Source: Klebsiella oxytoca NBRC 105695
Lineage (GTDB): Bacteria > Pseudomonadota > Gammaproteobacteria > Enterobacterales > Enterobacteriaceae
DNA length: 64,000 bases
Assembly: GCF_001598695.1 (NCBI RefSeq)
Contig: NZ_BCZK01000001.1
Span: 248,001-312,000, forward strand
Direction: 5' to 3'
This document shows, piece after piece, positions 11,036 through 19,895 of this stretch (the first letter of the stretch is position 1; the number at the start of each line of letters is the position of its first letter). The notes under the pieces are model-generated. The model saw only the letters and a list, made by a program, of their open reading frames with translations. It was not told where the DNA came from and made no database searches. The translations under genes and the position numbers were made by a program.

Positions 11036-11536
11036 TCAGGCGTAGGTATAGGTGACGTTAATCACCGCCTGAATCGTTCCCTGGGTAGCGCCGCCGTTGA
11101 CCGTTAGCGCTCTGACCTGTAGCGGGAAGCTGGCGGACTGGGTGGCGTCATCCACCTGGACCTCTTTTCTCGCGCCGGTGTTCAGCGTGGTGCCGCCATT
11201 GTCCTGCAGCTCAAGCTGGATGTTGCCGGCGGTACCCTGGTTTTTGTAGTAGCCGGTGGCGTCCGCCGTGCCGCTAAAGCTGGCGGTGACCCGCGAGGTG
11301 CCGACCGGACAGTTGCTGAGGTTAAGCGCCACGCTGTGCCAGGGTGAGGAAGAGCCGGCGGAGACCAGGCTAAAGGTATAAAGATCGCCGAGATCGACGG
11401 TGGCGTTAGCGGTGGAGACCGTGCAGGGTTTAGCCACCACTTTGCCGTTAACGGTAATAGTCACGTCGGCGGCGCGGGGGGCGCTGGCGAAGGCCATCAT
11501 TACCGCCAGCAGCCAGGGTGCATGAGTCCATTTCAT
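11036..11536 (-). CDS. fimG: FimG, minor pilin and tip adaptor
   Basis: 166 residues with a signal peptide (MKWTHAPW to APRA). The mature N-terminus ADVTITVNGKVVAKPCTV has the alternating hydrophobic donor strand and the first pilin cysteine; the second is in LSNCPVG. It ends VINVTYTYA, the pilin beta-zipper. In the FimF-G-H order it links the adhesin to the rod tip by donating its strand to FimH. The 17-base gap to fimH and 12-base gap from fimF show tight co-transcription. Confidence 0.95.
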   Translation of the reverse strand: MKWTHAPWLLAVMMAFASAPRAADVTITVNGKVVAKPCTVSTANATVDLGDLYTFSLVSAGSSSPWHSVALNLSNCPVGTSRVTASFSGTADATGYYKNQGTAGNIQLELQDNGGTTLNTGARKEVQVDDATQSASFPLQVRALTVNGGATQGTIQAVINVTYTYA

Positions 11537-11548
11537 TTCAGCCTCCGG

Positions 11549-12082
11549 TTACTGAAATTCAAGCGTGAAGGTCGCGGTTGCATTAACGTGCCCGGCGGTG
11601 ACCGGTAGCTGGGTGGCCATTAGCCGGGCATAAAAGTTCAGGGTGTTGGGCTGGCTGGGCGTCAGCGTGGTCCAGGCAATGGCCGATGAGGCTGCGTTGA
11701 GCGGCAGCATCGTCTGCTGCGCGTCAAGGATCTGCACGCCCATCCCCGCCGCCGCCGAAGCCCCGCCGTCGAGCTTTAATAGATCGCTATTGATGCTGTC
11801 GGCAACGCCAACAAAGCCGACCTTCACCGCGGTAACCGAGCTACCGCAGGGCGACAGCACAATACGAAAGGGGACCAGCGGCGTGGTTGCCCCAACCGCA
11901 TGGAATTGCTTTGCGGCGTTATCCATCAGATCGACGGTAAAATCTTTTGATTCACCCGCCACGGCGCAGGCGTTATCGCGAACGTAGCCGCTGATAGTAA
12001 TGGTACTGTCCGCCGCGCCGGCGTTGCTGGCCGCCAGCGAGACGAGGGCGCTCAACAGATACAGGGTTTTTCTCATCATCAT
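11549..12082 (-). CDS. fimF: FimF, minor pilin and tip adaptor
   Basis: 177 residues, signal peptide ending NAGA, mature start [18 protein letters not shown] with the donor strand and first cysteine, second cysteine in LSPCGSS, and C-terminus TATFTLEFQ. Position between fimD and fimG and the sequence fit FimF, which joins the FimA rod to the FimG-FimH tip. AAGGA precedes a run of three ATG codons; the first is used here. It begins seven bases after fimD. Confidence 0.94.
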   Translation of the reverse strand: MMMRKTLYLLSALVSLAASNAGAADSTITISGYVRDNACAVAGESKDFTVDLMDNAAKQFHAVGATTPLVPFRIVLSPCGSSVTAVKVGFVGVADSINSDLLKLDGGASAAAGMGVQILDAQQTMLPLNAASSAIAWTTLTPSQPNTLNFYARLMATQLPVTAGHVNATATFTLEFQ

Positions 12083-12089
12083 GGTTTCC

Positions 12090-14717
12090 TTAGCGGCACT
12101 CCGTGGAGAGCTGGCTCAGCGTCTGGTTCTGATTTTCCGGCGGCAGGCTGTAGCTGGCCTCACAGCTGGTGTTCGGACCCTCGCCCCATTTCGCCCGCAC
12201 CTTGCCCGCCAGCGGCATCCCGCTCAGGTAGACCTGGCCGTTATCGGCGACGATGCTGCTGCCCTGGCTGTCGTCAGAGGTCACCAGCGCGCCGAAGGGA
12301 ACCGGCTTCCCGTTATAGATGAGCGACATCAGCAGCTTGAGCCCGACGTGCGCCTTAAATTCCGCGCGGACAATTGCGCCGTGGGTCGGTACTACGCTGG
12401 CTACCGCATCGTCCAAATCGACGTTATCGGCCAGGCTATTGGTGTCCAGCGCCACCCGGTTTTCCCGGTATTCGGTGGCGTAGGGCAGAACGGCGTAGCC
12501 GCGCCAGTCGGTCCGTACCCCGGTCTGGTTTTCTACCCTCACATTGTCGGCGCCCGGGGCTTTGATCAGCACGATCGTGTCGTTCATCGGCTGGCTCAGG
12601 GTGACGCCGTCAGCGTGGGCCAGCACTCCGCCGCTCAGCCCGTAGTAGAGCTGTTTGATACCGTCGCTGCGGCTGTAGCCGACGTTGGCGTTACCGTAGC
12701 CGCCGCGGTAATTCAGCGCCGCGTATCCGGTGCCACCGCTGTTGCCATCGCCGCCGCCGGCGTAGCCGGTCTGTACGCTGTAGCTCAGGTTGTTGTCCTC
12801 CAGCAGCGTGCCGTACAGGCCGGCAAGGCTGGTGGTCCTGCCGTTCAGATCGTTGGACATGCTGTAGCTGGCGCTGGCGTGCCGCCACGCCGATTTGCTG
12901 TCGGAGCGCATCCAGTGGCTGAACGGAATATTGACATTAAGCGCCAGCATCTGGTCGCGCCCCTGCTGCCAGGCGTTTCTGGTCAGGCTGTAGCTCAGGG
13001 TCCAGTTGATATCGTCGACGGCGGCGTTAAGCCCGGCCTGAAGCTGCTGGTCGGCCTTACCGGTGCCCCAGTAGGTCTGGTGACTGCCGCTCAGGTAGAG
13101 CGTGGCGGTACGCCCCAGCTGCTGGGTGACGCTGAGCTGTACCCTGCCGCGCTTGTTGTACGCGAGGTTATAGTAATCGGTGAACTTCGGTTTCACTTCA
13201 ATCACGCCGTCCTGGGTCTCGACGTTGTAGCCGCTCATCCGGTTGTAGGTGGTGTCGGCGAAGCTGAAATAGCCGCGCGTCGAGTAGCGGTAGCCCACCA
13301 GCTGAATATTGGTGCCGGTATCCGTCAGCGACTTGTTATAGAGGAAACGCACCGACTGCCCCTGATGCTCGCTGTCATCGGGCAGGGTGGCGTTGGCCTG
13401 GGTGATATCCATCGATAGCGCCCCCAGCTCCCCCATGTTTTTGCCGACGCCGAGGTTAAAGGCGCGGTAGCGGTCCGCCAGCTGGGTACCGCCGTACAGG
13501 GTCCAGCCCGCCGGGAGACCGTGCAGCAAAGTTCCCTGGAAGAACTTCGGTTTTTCCTGCTGATTGCTGCCGCTGCGGTACTCCCCGGCGGTGACGGCAT
13601 AGCGGGTATGGCCCTCGCGCTGGAGCACCGGCACGGACGAGTAAGGGACGGTGAAAACCTGGCTGCTGCCGTCGGCCTCTTTGATGGTCACCTGCAGGTC
13701 GCCGCCGTTGCCGGCGGAGTAGAGATCGTTGATGGTGAACGGGCCGGGGGGCACCGTGCTCTGGTAGATCTCATAGCCGTTCTGCTTCACCGACACCTGA
13801 GCGGTGCCGCGGGCAATGCCGTGGATAACCGGGGCAAACCCCTTCTGGCTGTCCGGCAGCATGTTGTCATCGGAGGCGAGCTGCGCGCCGCGGAAGTTAA
13901 TGCCGTCGAAGACGTCGCCGTTGGTGTAGCTGTCGCCCAGCGTGAGGCGCGAACGCAGCGCGGTGATGTCGCGCTCCAGCCAGGTATTGACGTGCTGCCA
14001 CTTGTTTTCACTGGTCGACGAACTGCCGCTGCTGCTGTAGCTCCAGGTGGTGTTATCGCGCAGACGCCAGGCGCCGAGATTCAGCCCGCTCTGCAGGTTC
14101 AGGTACGCGTAGTTGCTGCTGCCGCCGATGTCGTTATGGACGTTGTTGCCGGTGAAGTTGTAGTTCAGCAGCCCGGCGTTAATCCCGTGGTCCCAGAGCT
14201 CAGGCGGAATATAGCCGCGGGCGCGGTTGCCCATAAACGCCTGGGGTACGGTCAGGTACAGCCGCTGCTGCCCGGCATCAAAGCGGGTGGTGGCGTCTTT
14301 GATCATTTCGGTTAACGGTACGCAGGCATCTGCCGCCATCACATCGATACCGGCAATGGCGGACGTGTTGACGCCCATGCTGGCCAACTGTCCGCGCGTC
14401 AGGCAGGGTGCCAGTCCGTGGCCTTTTTCATCAACATTAAAGGTAATATCGCGGGTGGCCATATACCCGTCATTGAGGTAGATATCCGCGCGGTAGGTAC
14501 CCGGCGGCAGCTCCTGGCCTTTTTCAAAACCGGACAGATCCGCCACGGCAGCGGGATCGTCCGCTAAAAAACGTGGGTTGAAATAGAGTTCTGCCTGCGC
14601 GTAAAAAGCCGGTGAGGCCAGCAAAAGGGCAAGGGGGATCTGCGCAAATGCGCGAGCAGCTCCTGGAGTAACACGCCGGGAGCCCAGGTGGTCGAGTCCA
14701 TATTTCAGATGTGACAT
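12090..14717 (-). CDS. fimD: FimD outer membrane usher
   Basis: 875 residues, the usual usher length. After a long signal region ([14 protein letters not shown]) the mature start [33 protein letters not shown] (given here as the usher N-terminal domain) binds chaperone-subunit complexes. Then come the 24-strand barrel, the plug, and the C-terminal domains ending in TECR, with the usual cysteine pair. It secretes and assembles the pilins. GGAGGG precedes the ATG at 14717. Large open frames on the opposite strand here are shadows of GC-rich coding. Confidence 0.96.
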   Translation of the reverse strand: MSHLKYGLDHLGSRRVTPGAARAFAQIPLALLLASPAFYAQAELYFNPRFLADDPAAVADLSGFEKGQELPPGTYRADIYLNDGYMATRDITFNVDEKGHGLAPCLTRGQLASMGVNTSAIAGIDVMAADACVPLTEMIKDATTRFDAGQQRLYLTVPQAFMGNRARGYIPPELWDHGINAGLLNYNFTGNNVHNDIGGSSNYAYLNLQSGLNLGAWRLRDNTTWSYSSSGSSSTSENKWQHVNTWLERDITALRSRLTLGDSYTNGDVFDGINFRGAQLASDDNMLPDSQKGFAPVIHGIARGTAQVSVKQNGYEIYQSTVPPGPFTINDLYSAGNGGDLQVTIKEADGSSQVFTVPYSSVPVLQREGHTRYAVTAGEYRSGSNQQEKPKFFQGTLLHGLPAGWTLYGGTQLADRYRAFNLGVGKNMGELGALSMDITQANATLPDDSEHQGQSVRFLYNKSLTDTGTNIQLVGYRYSTRGYFSFADTTYNRMSGYNVETQDGVIEVKPKFTDYYNLAYNKRGRVQLSVTQQLGRTATLYLSGSHQTYWGTGKADQQLQAGLNAAVDDINWTLSYSLTRNAWQQGRDQMLALNVNIPFSHWMRSDSKSAWRHASASYSMSNDLNGRTTSLAGLYGTLLEDNNLSYSVQTGYAGGGDGNSGGTGYAALNYRGGYGNANVGYSRSDGIKQLYYGLSGGVLAHADGVTLSQPMNDTIVLIKAPGADNVRVENQTGVRTDWRGYAVLPYATEYRENRVALDTNSLADNVDLDDAVASVVPTHGAIVRAEFKAHVGLKLLMSLIYNGKPVPFGALVTSDDSQGSSIVADNGQVYLSGMPLAGKVRAKWGEGPNTSCEASYSLPPENQNQTLSQLSTECR

Positions 14718-14765
14718 AGTCCCTCCGGTAAAAGTCGCCCGGCTGTCAGTTCTTATTTTTATTTC

Positions 14766-14784
14766 CGGGAGAACGGGTCTCCCG
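14766..14784 (-). other. Hairpin between fimC and fimD
   Basis: CGGGAGA and TCTCCCG form a perfect 7-base stem around a 5-base loop, immediately after the fimC stop in the transcript. There is no T-run. It may tune the chaperone:usher ratio or protect the upstream message. Confidence 0.45.
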
Positions 14785-14788
14785 TCAG

Positions 14789-15502
14789 TTATTGGGTCGC
14801 GCCCTGCATCCGCGGAGTCAGCGCGCCGTAGTCGTTAATCGTCCGGTATGTAATCTCGCGACCCGCATCGGCGGGTAAGCTGACGCTGGCTTCACCCATC
14901 GGCGGAACCAGCGCATTTTTCAGCACCCGGGTACCGGCGTTGAGTTCGGTGACCGTCAGGTAGTAGGGAGTGGGGTTGATCAGCGTAAGCGTGCCTGCGC
15001 CGCGACGGAACTTCAGCTTTTCGGCAGCCTGATCCGGCGGCAGCGCCAGCTTTGCCGGGCGGTAATAGAGCTTGATGCGGCTGATGATCGCCAGCTGGAG
15101 AGTGTTTTCGCTGAGCTTTGATTTATCCATCGACGGGATCGCTTTGACGTTCATCCAGAACAGCGTTTCCCGATCCTGCGGCAGCTGGTTGTTGGTGGCA
15201 TCAATGATGCGCAGGGTATTCTCTTTTTTTCCCTGCATGGCGAACAGCGGCGGGGTGATGACAAAGCGACCGTCCTTCGCGCCATCGGCATTCTCCACCC
15301 ATGACTGAATCAAATAAGTGCTCTTTTCGTCGTTGTTGGTGACCGCCAGCTGAACCTGCTTTTGCCCGGCAGGATAGATGACGCGGGTCGCTCCCAGCGC
15401 CACGCCGGCCTGGGCCTGAGCGCTAAAACCGCTGGTGGCGAGCAGTAATAGAGCCGCCAGTAAACCGCGCATCCCGCGCCGGGTAGCCAGTGTGTATTTC
15501 AT
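14789..15502 (-). CDS. fimC: FimC periplasmic chaperone
   Basis: PapD-family chaperone, about 237 residues. Mature start GVALGATRVIYPAGQKQVQLAVTN is the conserved G1-strand region of FimC. The LLFWMNVKAIP-type sequence (here TLFWMNVKAIPSMDKS) and SRIKLYYRPAKLALPP include the arginine and lysine that anchor pilin C-termini. The second domain contains the NPTPYYLTVTELNAG segment. I used ATG at 15502 with signal peptide to AQAQA; a TTG at 15523 with AGGA upstream is possible. It prevents pilin aggregation and delivers subunits to FimD. Confidence 0.95.
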   Translation of the reverse strand: MKYTLATRRGMRGLLAALLLLATSGFSAQAQAGVALGATRVIYPAGQKQVQLAVTNNDEKSTYLIQSWVENADGAKDGRFVITPPLFAMQGKKENTLRIIDATNNQLPQDRETLFWMNVKAIPSMDKSKLSENTLQLAIISRIKLYYRPAKLALPPDQAAEKLKFRRGAGTLTLINPTPYYLTVTELNAGTRVLKNALVPPMGEASVSLPADAGREITYRTINDYGALTPRMQGATQ

Positions 15503-15548
15503 GCTTATCTCTTTCTTTTTCAAAATTATTTCCTGTTACCGGCGCTGT

Positions 15549-16088
15549 TTACTGGTAGGTCAGGGAGAACCATGCCTGAGCGTTGGCCGCTCCCCCGGTC
15601 ACCTGATTCCCGGTGGCTCGATATTTAGCGACAAAATGCAGGGTGGTCGGGCCGGTGTGCAGCGGCGACCAGCTTCCTGGCGGCGCATTGAGCGGGATCT
15701 GGCTGCCGGTTTTATCAAACAGAGCGACGCCCACGCCGGTCGCGATCCCCGGTCCTTCGCCCACCGAGAGCACGTCCGGGTTTTTACCATCGGCAACGCC
15801 GTAAAACGCCACGCCAACGCGCTGGCTGACGGCGGTGCTGCACTCCTGCAGGTGGATATCGAAGGGGACGGGGTTAGTGTCTTCCCCGGCCGAATGAAAC
15901 CGATTGCTGCTGATTTGTCCCATATTGACCGTCATCTGGCGGTCGCCCGCTTCAACGCGGCACGACTCGGCAATAACTATCCCCTGAAAGCGCATGTTTC
16001 CGCCGGGCAGCATAACGTTCCACTGGTTACCGGCCAGCGCCAGCGGCGGGAGCAGGAATATCAACAGACCTGACTTCATCCTTTGCAT
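15549..16088 (-). CDS. fimI: FimI pilin-like protein
   Basis: 179 residues, between fimA and fimC as in E. coli and Klebsiella. Signal peptide [19 protein letters not shown]; the mature part has the pilin cysteines in AESCRVEAG and LQECSTAV and ends AWFSLTYQ. FimI is a pilin-like protein thought to end or anchor the rod; its role is less well defined than that of its neighbours. An ATG three codons further in is an alternative start. Confidence 0.9.
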   Translation of the reverse strand: MQRMKSGLLIFLLPPLALAGNQWNVMLPGGNMRFQGIVIAESCRVEAGDRQMTVNMGQISSNRFHSAGEDTNPVPFDIHLQECSTAVSQRVGVAFYGVADGKNPDVLSVGEGPGIATGVGVALFDKTGSQIPLNAPPGSWSPLHTGPTTLHFVAKYRATGNQVTGGAANAQAWFSLTYQ

Positions 16089-16117
16089 CGTTATTACCCT
16101 CAGTCTTTTTCGGATAA

Positions 16118-16134
16118 CGGGCCTTCCTGGCCCG
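16118..16134 (-). terminator. Attenuating hairpin between fimA and fimI
   Basis: CGGGCC and GGCCCG form a perfect 6-base GC stem with a 5-base loop in the 72-base fimA-fimI gap. There is no strong T-run, so it is more likely partial attenuation or 3'-end protection of the fimA message, giving more major pilin than downstream products. This is common in chaperone-usher operons. Confidence 0.5.
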
Positions 16135-16160
16135 ACGTGCTTCCCTGCCTGATGAAGAAA

Positions 16161-16703
16161 TTACTCGTACTGCACTTTAAAGGTGGCGTCCGCGTTAGCG
16201 GTACCGGCAGTCGCGACGCCTGTTGCAAAGTAGCGTGCCTGGAATGGGATGACGTTGGTACCATTGCTAAGCGTGGTTTGTGCGCCGAAAGACGCGCCAT
16301 CCAGCGCCAGCGGGGTGCCGGTACGGTCAAGGATCTGTACGCCGACGTTAGTCGCGCCGCCTGCGGCAGAACCCTGCAGGGCCAGTACCGTTGGGTTTGT
16401 ACTGTTAATCGCCGTGCCAGCAAAAGCGATCGCGGCCTTCTCGGAAACGGTGATATCGCAATCATTCAGTTGGATGTTGAAGCCAACAGGAGAGCTGGTG
16501 CTACCCGCGGTGGCAAGTTTCGCTGAGCGCACCTGGCCTAACTGCACGGTTTGATCGAGAGAACCGGCATCAACTGCGCAGGCCGCATTAACCACTTCCC
16601 CTTTAAAATGCACCGTACCGCCGTTCACCGTAACGGTATCGGCCAGAGCCGCAGCAGAACTCAGGGACAATGCTGAAATAACGATAAGTGCTAATTTGTT
16701 CAT
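16161..16703 (-). CDS. fimA: FimA major pilin of type 1 fimbriae
   Basis: 180 residues; signal peptide [21 protein letters not shown]; mature start [24 protein letters not shown] is the FimA hallmark with the first cysteine; second cysteine in LNDCDITV; C-terminus [12 protein letters not shown] with the penultimate tyrosine. AGGAG is well placed upstream. Only 39 bases separate it from the LuxR-type gene upstream on the same strand. There is thus no room for the usual invertible fimS promoter segment directly in front of fimA: the promoter is either inside the regulator gene or further upstream as an operon start. Confidence 0.97.
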   Translation of the reverse strand: MNKLALIVISALSLSSAAALADTVTVNGGTVHFKGEVVNAACAVDAGSLDQTVQLGQVRSAKLATAGSTSSPVGFNIQLNDCDITVSEKAAIAFAGTAINSTNPTVLALQGSAAGGATNVGVQILDRTGTPLALDGASFGAQTTLSNGTNVIPFQARYFATGVATAGTANADATFKVQYE

Positions 16704-16742
16704 GGTAAAACTCCTGTTTATGAATAATCCTGAAGCTATGCT

Positions 16743-17261
16743 TCACTTGAAAAGACATTTATTGTTGAAAAATAATTTTTGAAACGTAATCCTATTTTTA
16801 CAGCCTAATTTATTCATCAGGTTGCGGCGATGCGTATAAATAGTCTTAAGTTTCACGCCAAACTCTTCTGCGATCTCCTGGTTGCTTTCCCCTCTGCTTA
16901 ACATGCTTAACATCTGCTTTTCACGCAGGCTTAGCCGGAATTTAGTATGGTAATTTCCTGAGGTCTCTTTCTTTAAAAAGAAATTCAGGATACTTCGGGT
17001 ATTACTTTTCTTATCAAGTACGGTTATTTTTTCAAATAGTTCGGACTTATAAAAAGCCAGGTCGCTGGATGCAAAGGCGACAATGTTCTTATTCGAGAAG
17101 TAAATCCACTCCGAACCCGTAAGATCGTTAGAGTCGAGATCTATAATCAAAAAGAAATTGTCAATAAATTCTTCTCCAAGCAGTTCAATCAGGCCCAGAG
17201 TAAAATATTTATCCTTAGATAAAATATTAGTTGATAGAGTCATATCTGAACGCGATCTCAT
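16743..17261 (-). CDS. LuxR/FixJ-type HTH regulator next to fimA
   Basis: 172 residues. The C-terminal 60 form a classic LuxR-type helix-turn-helix (LSLREKQMLSMLSRGESNQE, then IAEEFGVKLKTIYTHRRNLMNKLG). The N-terminal ~100 residues resemble a receiver-like fold without an evident phosphorylation site, as in other fimbrial regulators of the FimW/EcpR/MrkI kind. It is in line with fimA and 39 bases upstream, so it may be co-transcribed and self-reinforcing. The base composition is AT-richer than the fim structural genes, suggesting separate origin. Start not certain: ATG 17261 lacks a good ribosome site; ATG 17243 is the alternative. Confidence 0.85.
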   Translation of the reverse strand: MRSRSDMTLSTNILSKDKYFTLGLIELLGEEFIDNFFLIIDLDSNDLTGSEWIYFSNKNIVAFASSDLAFYKSELFEKITVLDKKSNTRSILNFFLKKETSGNYHTKFRLSLREKQMLSMLSRGESNQEIAEEFGVKLKTIYTHRRNLMNKLGCKNRITFQKLFFNNKCLFK

Positions 17262-17529
17262 CCTTGGGTTGACCTTTAACTCAACGTTAATAAAACCATT
17301 CAGCGAATTAAGAGTAATCTAACATTGCCCACCTCAATGAGGCATGCGGTCGATGCTCTAAAAGAGATAACGGCTGTAGATATAGGTTTATTGTGTTTTA
17401 TTATTCGAGTTTTTGCTGTTTGTTTGGTGTTTAATTTTATGTGTTGCATGCAAAATAGATTTTTATAAATTAAAAATGATAGGGTGTACTTATCGTTAAA
17501 CCCTGAACAATAGTCACACTCTTTGTATT

Positions 17530-17552
17530 GGAATTTTCTTAGGGAAAATTCC
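17530..17552. promoter_or_regulatory. Perfect 9-5-9 inverted repeat 1
   Basis: GGAATTTTC and GAAAATTCC are exact reverse complements separated by TTAGG. It could be an operator for a dimeric regulator or a small hairpin; it has no T-run to make it a terminator. Confidence 0.5.
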
Positions 17553-17692
17553 TTGAGTAAACGCGATGATTTTTATCTTTAGCGTATCCGGTTTTTTTTA
17601 ATTACTGAAAATATCCCGACAAGAGACTCGGGAAGTGACCTCTCCCGCTAAATTTAGAACGTTAATCATGAGGGTGATAATATCATCGTAGA

Positions 17693-17715
17693 TAATTTCA
17701 TACGTCATGAAATTA
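17693..17715. promoter_or_regulatory. Perfect 9-5-9 inverted repeat 2
   Basis: TAATTTCAT and ATGAAATTA are exact reverse complements separated by ACGTC. It has the same arm and spacer lengths as the repeat centred 163 bases to the left, though the arm sequence differs. Confidence 0.5.
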
Positions 17716-18043
17716 ATTACGCGACGTTATCATTCCATTAGCCTTTAAATTTCTCTTTTCTACACCTCCGGAGCATTTTCAGCTCAGATTTCACGAAACC
17801 CCACTCACTCGATACGGTTATTTCTGCGTTCAGTTAATACTGATAAGCCCGGCGCGCCGCTGGTTTCGATGAGAGCTATAGTACCATTGTGATTTATTTT
17901 AGTTATATGTATTCTGTTTTATCGATTTTTAGGAACTATAATTTGGTTTATAAGTAAAATACCGTTATATACAGCACAAAATGCTATATATGCAGATGTT
18001 TTGCGGACGGTGTGCGGCTGAGGATAATTTGTAAGGCTAGTTT

Positions 18044-18865
18044 ATGATGTACAAAATTCAAGGGACGATCTATTTCAGAAGTGATGACGGCCTGATGTGG
18101 CTGGATGAGGATGCATCCGTCACGCTAACAGCAACCACCGGTCGCCTGCTTAAGTTCCTTTTAGACCACAGAGAGCATGTGATTTACAGGAATGAGATAC
18201 TTGAAAAAGTGTGGGACGCACATGGGCTGCGGACGTCCAGTCATAGCCTCAATAAGTATATTTCAGATCTGAGAGCCGTTTTCAGAAACCTGGGCTGCAC
18301 CGAGGAGATTATCGTTACCGTTCCGCGGGTGGGTTTTATGATATCTGCAGCCATTGTTATTGAAAGAATGGATTATCCTGCTCTCGCGGTAAATGGCGAA
18401 AGCGAAGGAGAAGCGGCGGTTGTCGGTCGGGGCATCGGTTCAAATGAGGAGAGCGAGACATATTCTGCCGGGGGGGTTAAAAAGGCCCGCTATGCACTAC
18501 TTGCGCTGTGCGCGTTAGTCATGCTTTTTCTGAGCATTCAAGGCGAACTGTATCGCCCACTCTTTGCCGCAGACGAGGATGAAATCTATTTTCTGGGGAG
18601 CGTCGATTCATGCCCGGTCAGAACTTTTAACGTAATACCTCAAGAGCAGAAGCCAAAGATGATGGCCCTGGCTCAGAATCTTATTAAGAAACAAGGAATG
18701 CTGTGCTCAGGCAATAGTGTTTTTTACTTTAATGTATCAGAGTCTGTATTAAAAGCCTCTGAAGCAAGAGTATTTTTAGCCCACTGCATTAACTCAAAAG
18801 TTAAGAAAGGTGATTGGTATTCATGTGAAAACTATTACAGGCCAGATTATGAAATACCAGGATAA
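18044..18865 (+). CDS. ToxR/CadC-type membrane-anchored winged-helix regulator
   Basis: 273 residues. Residues 1-105 are an OmpR/PhoB-type winged helix (TATTGRLLKFLLDHREHVIY, RNEILEKVWDAHG, SSHSLNKYISDLRAVF, TVPRVGFMI). A linker of about 40 residues leads to one transmembrane helix near residues 150-165 (YALLALCALVMLFLSI) and a periplasmic domain of about 100 residues with five cysteines (in SCPVR, MLCSG, AHCIN and WYSCE, among others). This is the layout of CadC/ToxR regulators, which bind DNA from the membrane. It precedes a FidL-like gene, with which it overlaps, and is divergent from the LuxR-fim genes, making it a likely second fim regulator (inference). Confidence 0.85.
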   Translation: MMYKIQGTIYFRSDDGLMWLDEDASVTLTATTGRLLKFLLDHREHVIYRNEILEKVWDAHGLRTSSHSLNKYISDLRAVFRNLGCTEEIIVTVPRVGFMISAAIVIERMDYPALAVNGESEGEAAVVGRGIGSNEESETYSAGGVKKARYALLALCALVMLFLSIQGELYRPLFAADEDEIYFLGSVDSCPVRTFNVIPQEQKPKMMALAQNLIKKQGMLCSGNSVFYFNVSESVLKASEARVFLAHCINSKVKKGDWYSCENYYRPDYEIPG

Positions 18866-19334
18866 AATCAGGACCAAAAGCATTTACATACTCTTTCTGG
18901 TGTTGGTGATAGTGTTGATTTTTCTCTGGCTGGTAGGGCATCTTTATCGCAAAGACGACTTTGATTGCTCAGCCAACCTGAGAATTGAATCAACTTCATT
19001 TGCCTTTGATGCAAAATTTAAAACCTTCTTGCTTATGAGGGAAAATAATACCGGCTATTTTGATGTATCCGGGAAGGTGATAGTCGATGGCGTGAAGTAC
19101 AACGTTGAAAGGGCGTACCATTTCAACTATGAAAAGAAAGCGAATAATATTTATCACCTAACCAATACCACAGTCTCGAAGAGAAAGGCCGACACCATGA
19201 TCGAGGGTATGATGCAGAAAGTCTTTTTTAGTCCCGATCCGGATTCAGGGCGCTATATCAAAATACAAAAGATGAAAAACGCCTGGATCGTTCAAAGTCT
19301 GTATTCCCCTTCGTTTGTCTGTGTAACCAATTGA
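18849..19334 (+). CDS. FidL-like membrane protein
   Basis: 161 residues: a single N-terminal transmembrane helix (YILFLVLVIVLIFLWLVGHL) and a periplasmic domain beginning DDFDCSANLRIE. The start ATG at 18849 lies inside the end of the wHTH gene with CAGG upstream, so translation is probably coupled. Proteins annotated FidL-like occur beside CadC-type regulators and fimbrial operons in enterobacteria; like the ToxR-ToxS pair, it may modulate the periplasmic domain of its partner. That role is inferred from arrangement only. Confidence 0.75.
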   Translation: MKYQDKIRTKSIYILFLVLVIVLIFLWLVGHLYRKDDFDCSANLRIESTSFAFDAKFKTFLLMRENNTGYFDVSGKVIVDGVKYNVERAYHFNYEKKANNIYHLTNTTVSKRKADTMIEGMMQKVFFSPDPDSGRYIKIQKMKNAWIVQSLYSPSFVCVTN

Positions 19335-19459
19335 AGATAAAGGTTTTTAGATCATGGTGTTGTTGCCAGGGGAGTGACGCTCTCCTCGTATGCGATCCGC
19401 GCTAAGGCACTTTTATATTAAAGAAGGCCGTTTCTCTGTCAGATATTTCAGAAAGCAAA

Positions 19460-19481
19460 AAGCCTGCTCGAAAGCAGGCTT
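19460..19481 (-). terminator. Terminator of tRNA-Asn copy 1
   Basis: AGCCTGCT (19461-19468) pairs with AGCAGGCT (19473-19480) around CGAA; on the minus strand the stem is followed by a TTTTTGCTTT run. Confidence 0.85.
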
Positions 19482-19489
19482 CTTAAATC

Positions 19490-19565
19490 TGGCTCCTCTG
19501 ACTGGACTCGAACCAGTGACATACGGATTAACAGTCCGCCGTTCTACCGACTGAACTACAGAGGA
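19490..19565 (-). tRNA. asn tRNA: tRNA-Asn(GTT), copy 1
   Basis: 76 bases, reading TCCTCTGTAGTTCAGTCGGT at the 5' end on the minus strand, anticodon GTT within GACTGTTAATC, the TTCGAGTCC T-arm and encoded CCA. Identical to three other copies in the window. Acceptor stem TCCTCTG/CAGAGGA is perfect. Confidence 0.98.
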
Positions 19566-19689
19566 ATCGTGTGAACGGGGCGCATATTAACGATGCCCTT
19601 CCGCCTTGTCAAAGGGTGAATCGGCTAAGGTCGTTTGTTTGCTGACAATTTCAACAGAGTGCCCGTTTTTTCTGCATCATGCCGCGTCG

Positions 19690-19706
19690 TGCACCGTTGC
19701 AGTGCA
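19690..19706 (+). promoter_or_regulatory. NtrC binding site upstream of nac
   Basis: TGCACCGTTGCAGTGCA matches the NtrC dyad (TGCACC-N5-GGTGCA) with one mismatch. Its centre is about 150 bases before the predicted nac start of transcription, a normal enhancer distance. Confidence 0.8.
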
Positions 19707-19822
19707 TTTATACCCCTAATGGGGCATACCGCAATCCGCTGACCGGGCAAAAAAATCGCGCTTTGCTATCACTATCCCTTATTACGCGGCTTACAGCGGC
19801 GTTTAGCTCTCCGGCCAAAAGC

Positions 19823-19838
19823 TGGCAAGCAAATTGCA
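19823..19838 (+). promoter_or_regulatory. Sigma-54 promoter of nac
   Basis: TGGCAAGCAAATTGCA carries the sigma-54 -24 GG (19824-19825) and -12 GC (19836-19837) with correct 10-base spacing. Start of transcription is expected near 19849, 47 bases before the nac ATG. Fits the known nitrogen-limitation control of nac in Klebsiella. Confidence 0.9.
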
Positions 19839-19895
19839 AAACCTTCTGCATCTAAACGGCCAGTGTTGGTACTGGTGTTCCTTACAGGAGGCAAA

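Larger units (their letters stand above)
17262..18043. other. AT-rich 782-base divergent control region of the fim regulators
   Basis: No coding sequence is evident. It separates the minus-strand LuxR-fim genes from the plus-strand wHTH/FidL-like genes and must hold both promoters. It contains two perfect 9-5-9 inverted repeats (listed separately) and a short palindrome TGATAATATCA at 17675-17685. AT-richness suits H-NS-type silencing. No pair of distant inverted repeats resembling the E. coli fimS ends (TTGGGGCCA) was seen. Confidence 0.6.

Noticed and set aside
12000..14315. Long open frames on the plus strand opposite fimD and fimF (over 470 and 260 codons)
   Set aside because: They mirror third-position GC bias of the usher gene, are rich in Ala/Val/Arg and lack ribosome sites and family motifs.
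17262..18043. An invertible fimS-like promoter element
   Set aside because: No distant pair of inverted repeats like the E. coli ends was found by eye, no recombinase gene is nearby, and fimA is only 39 bases from the regulator gene.
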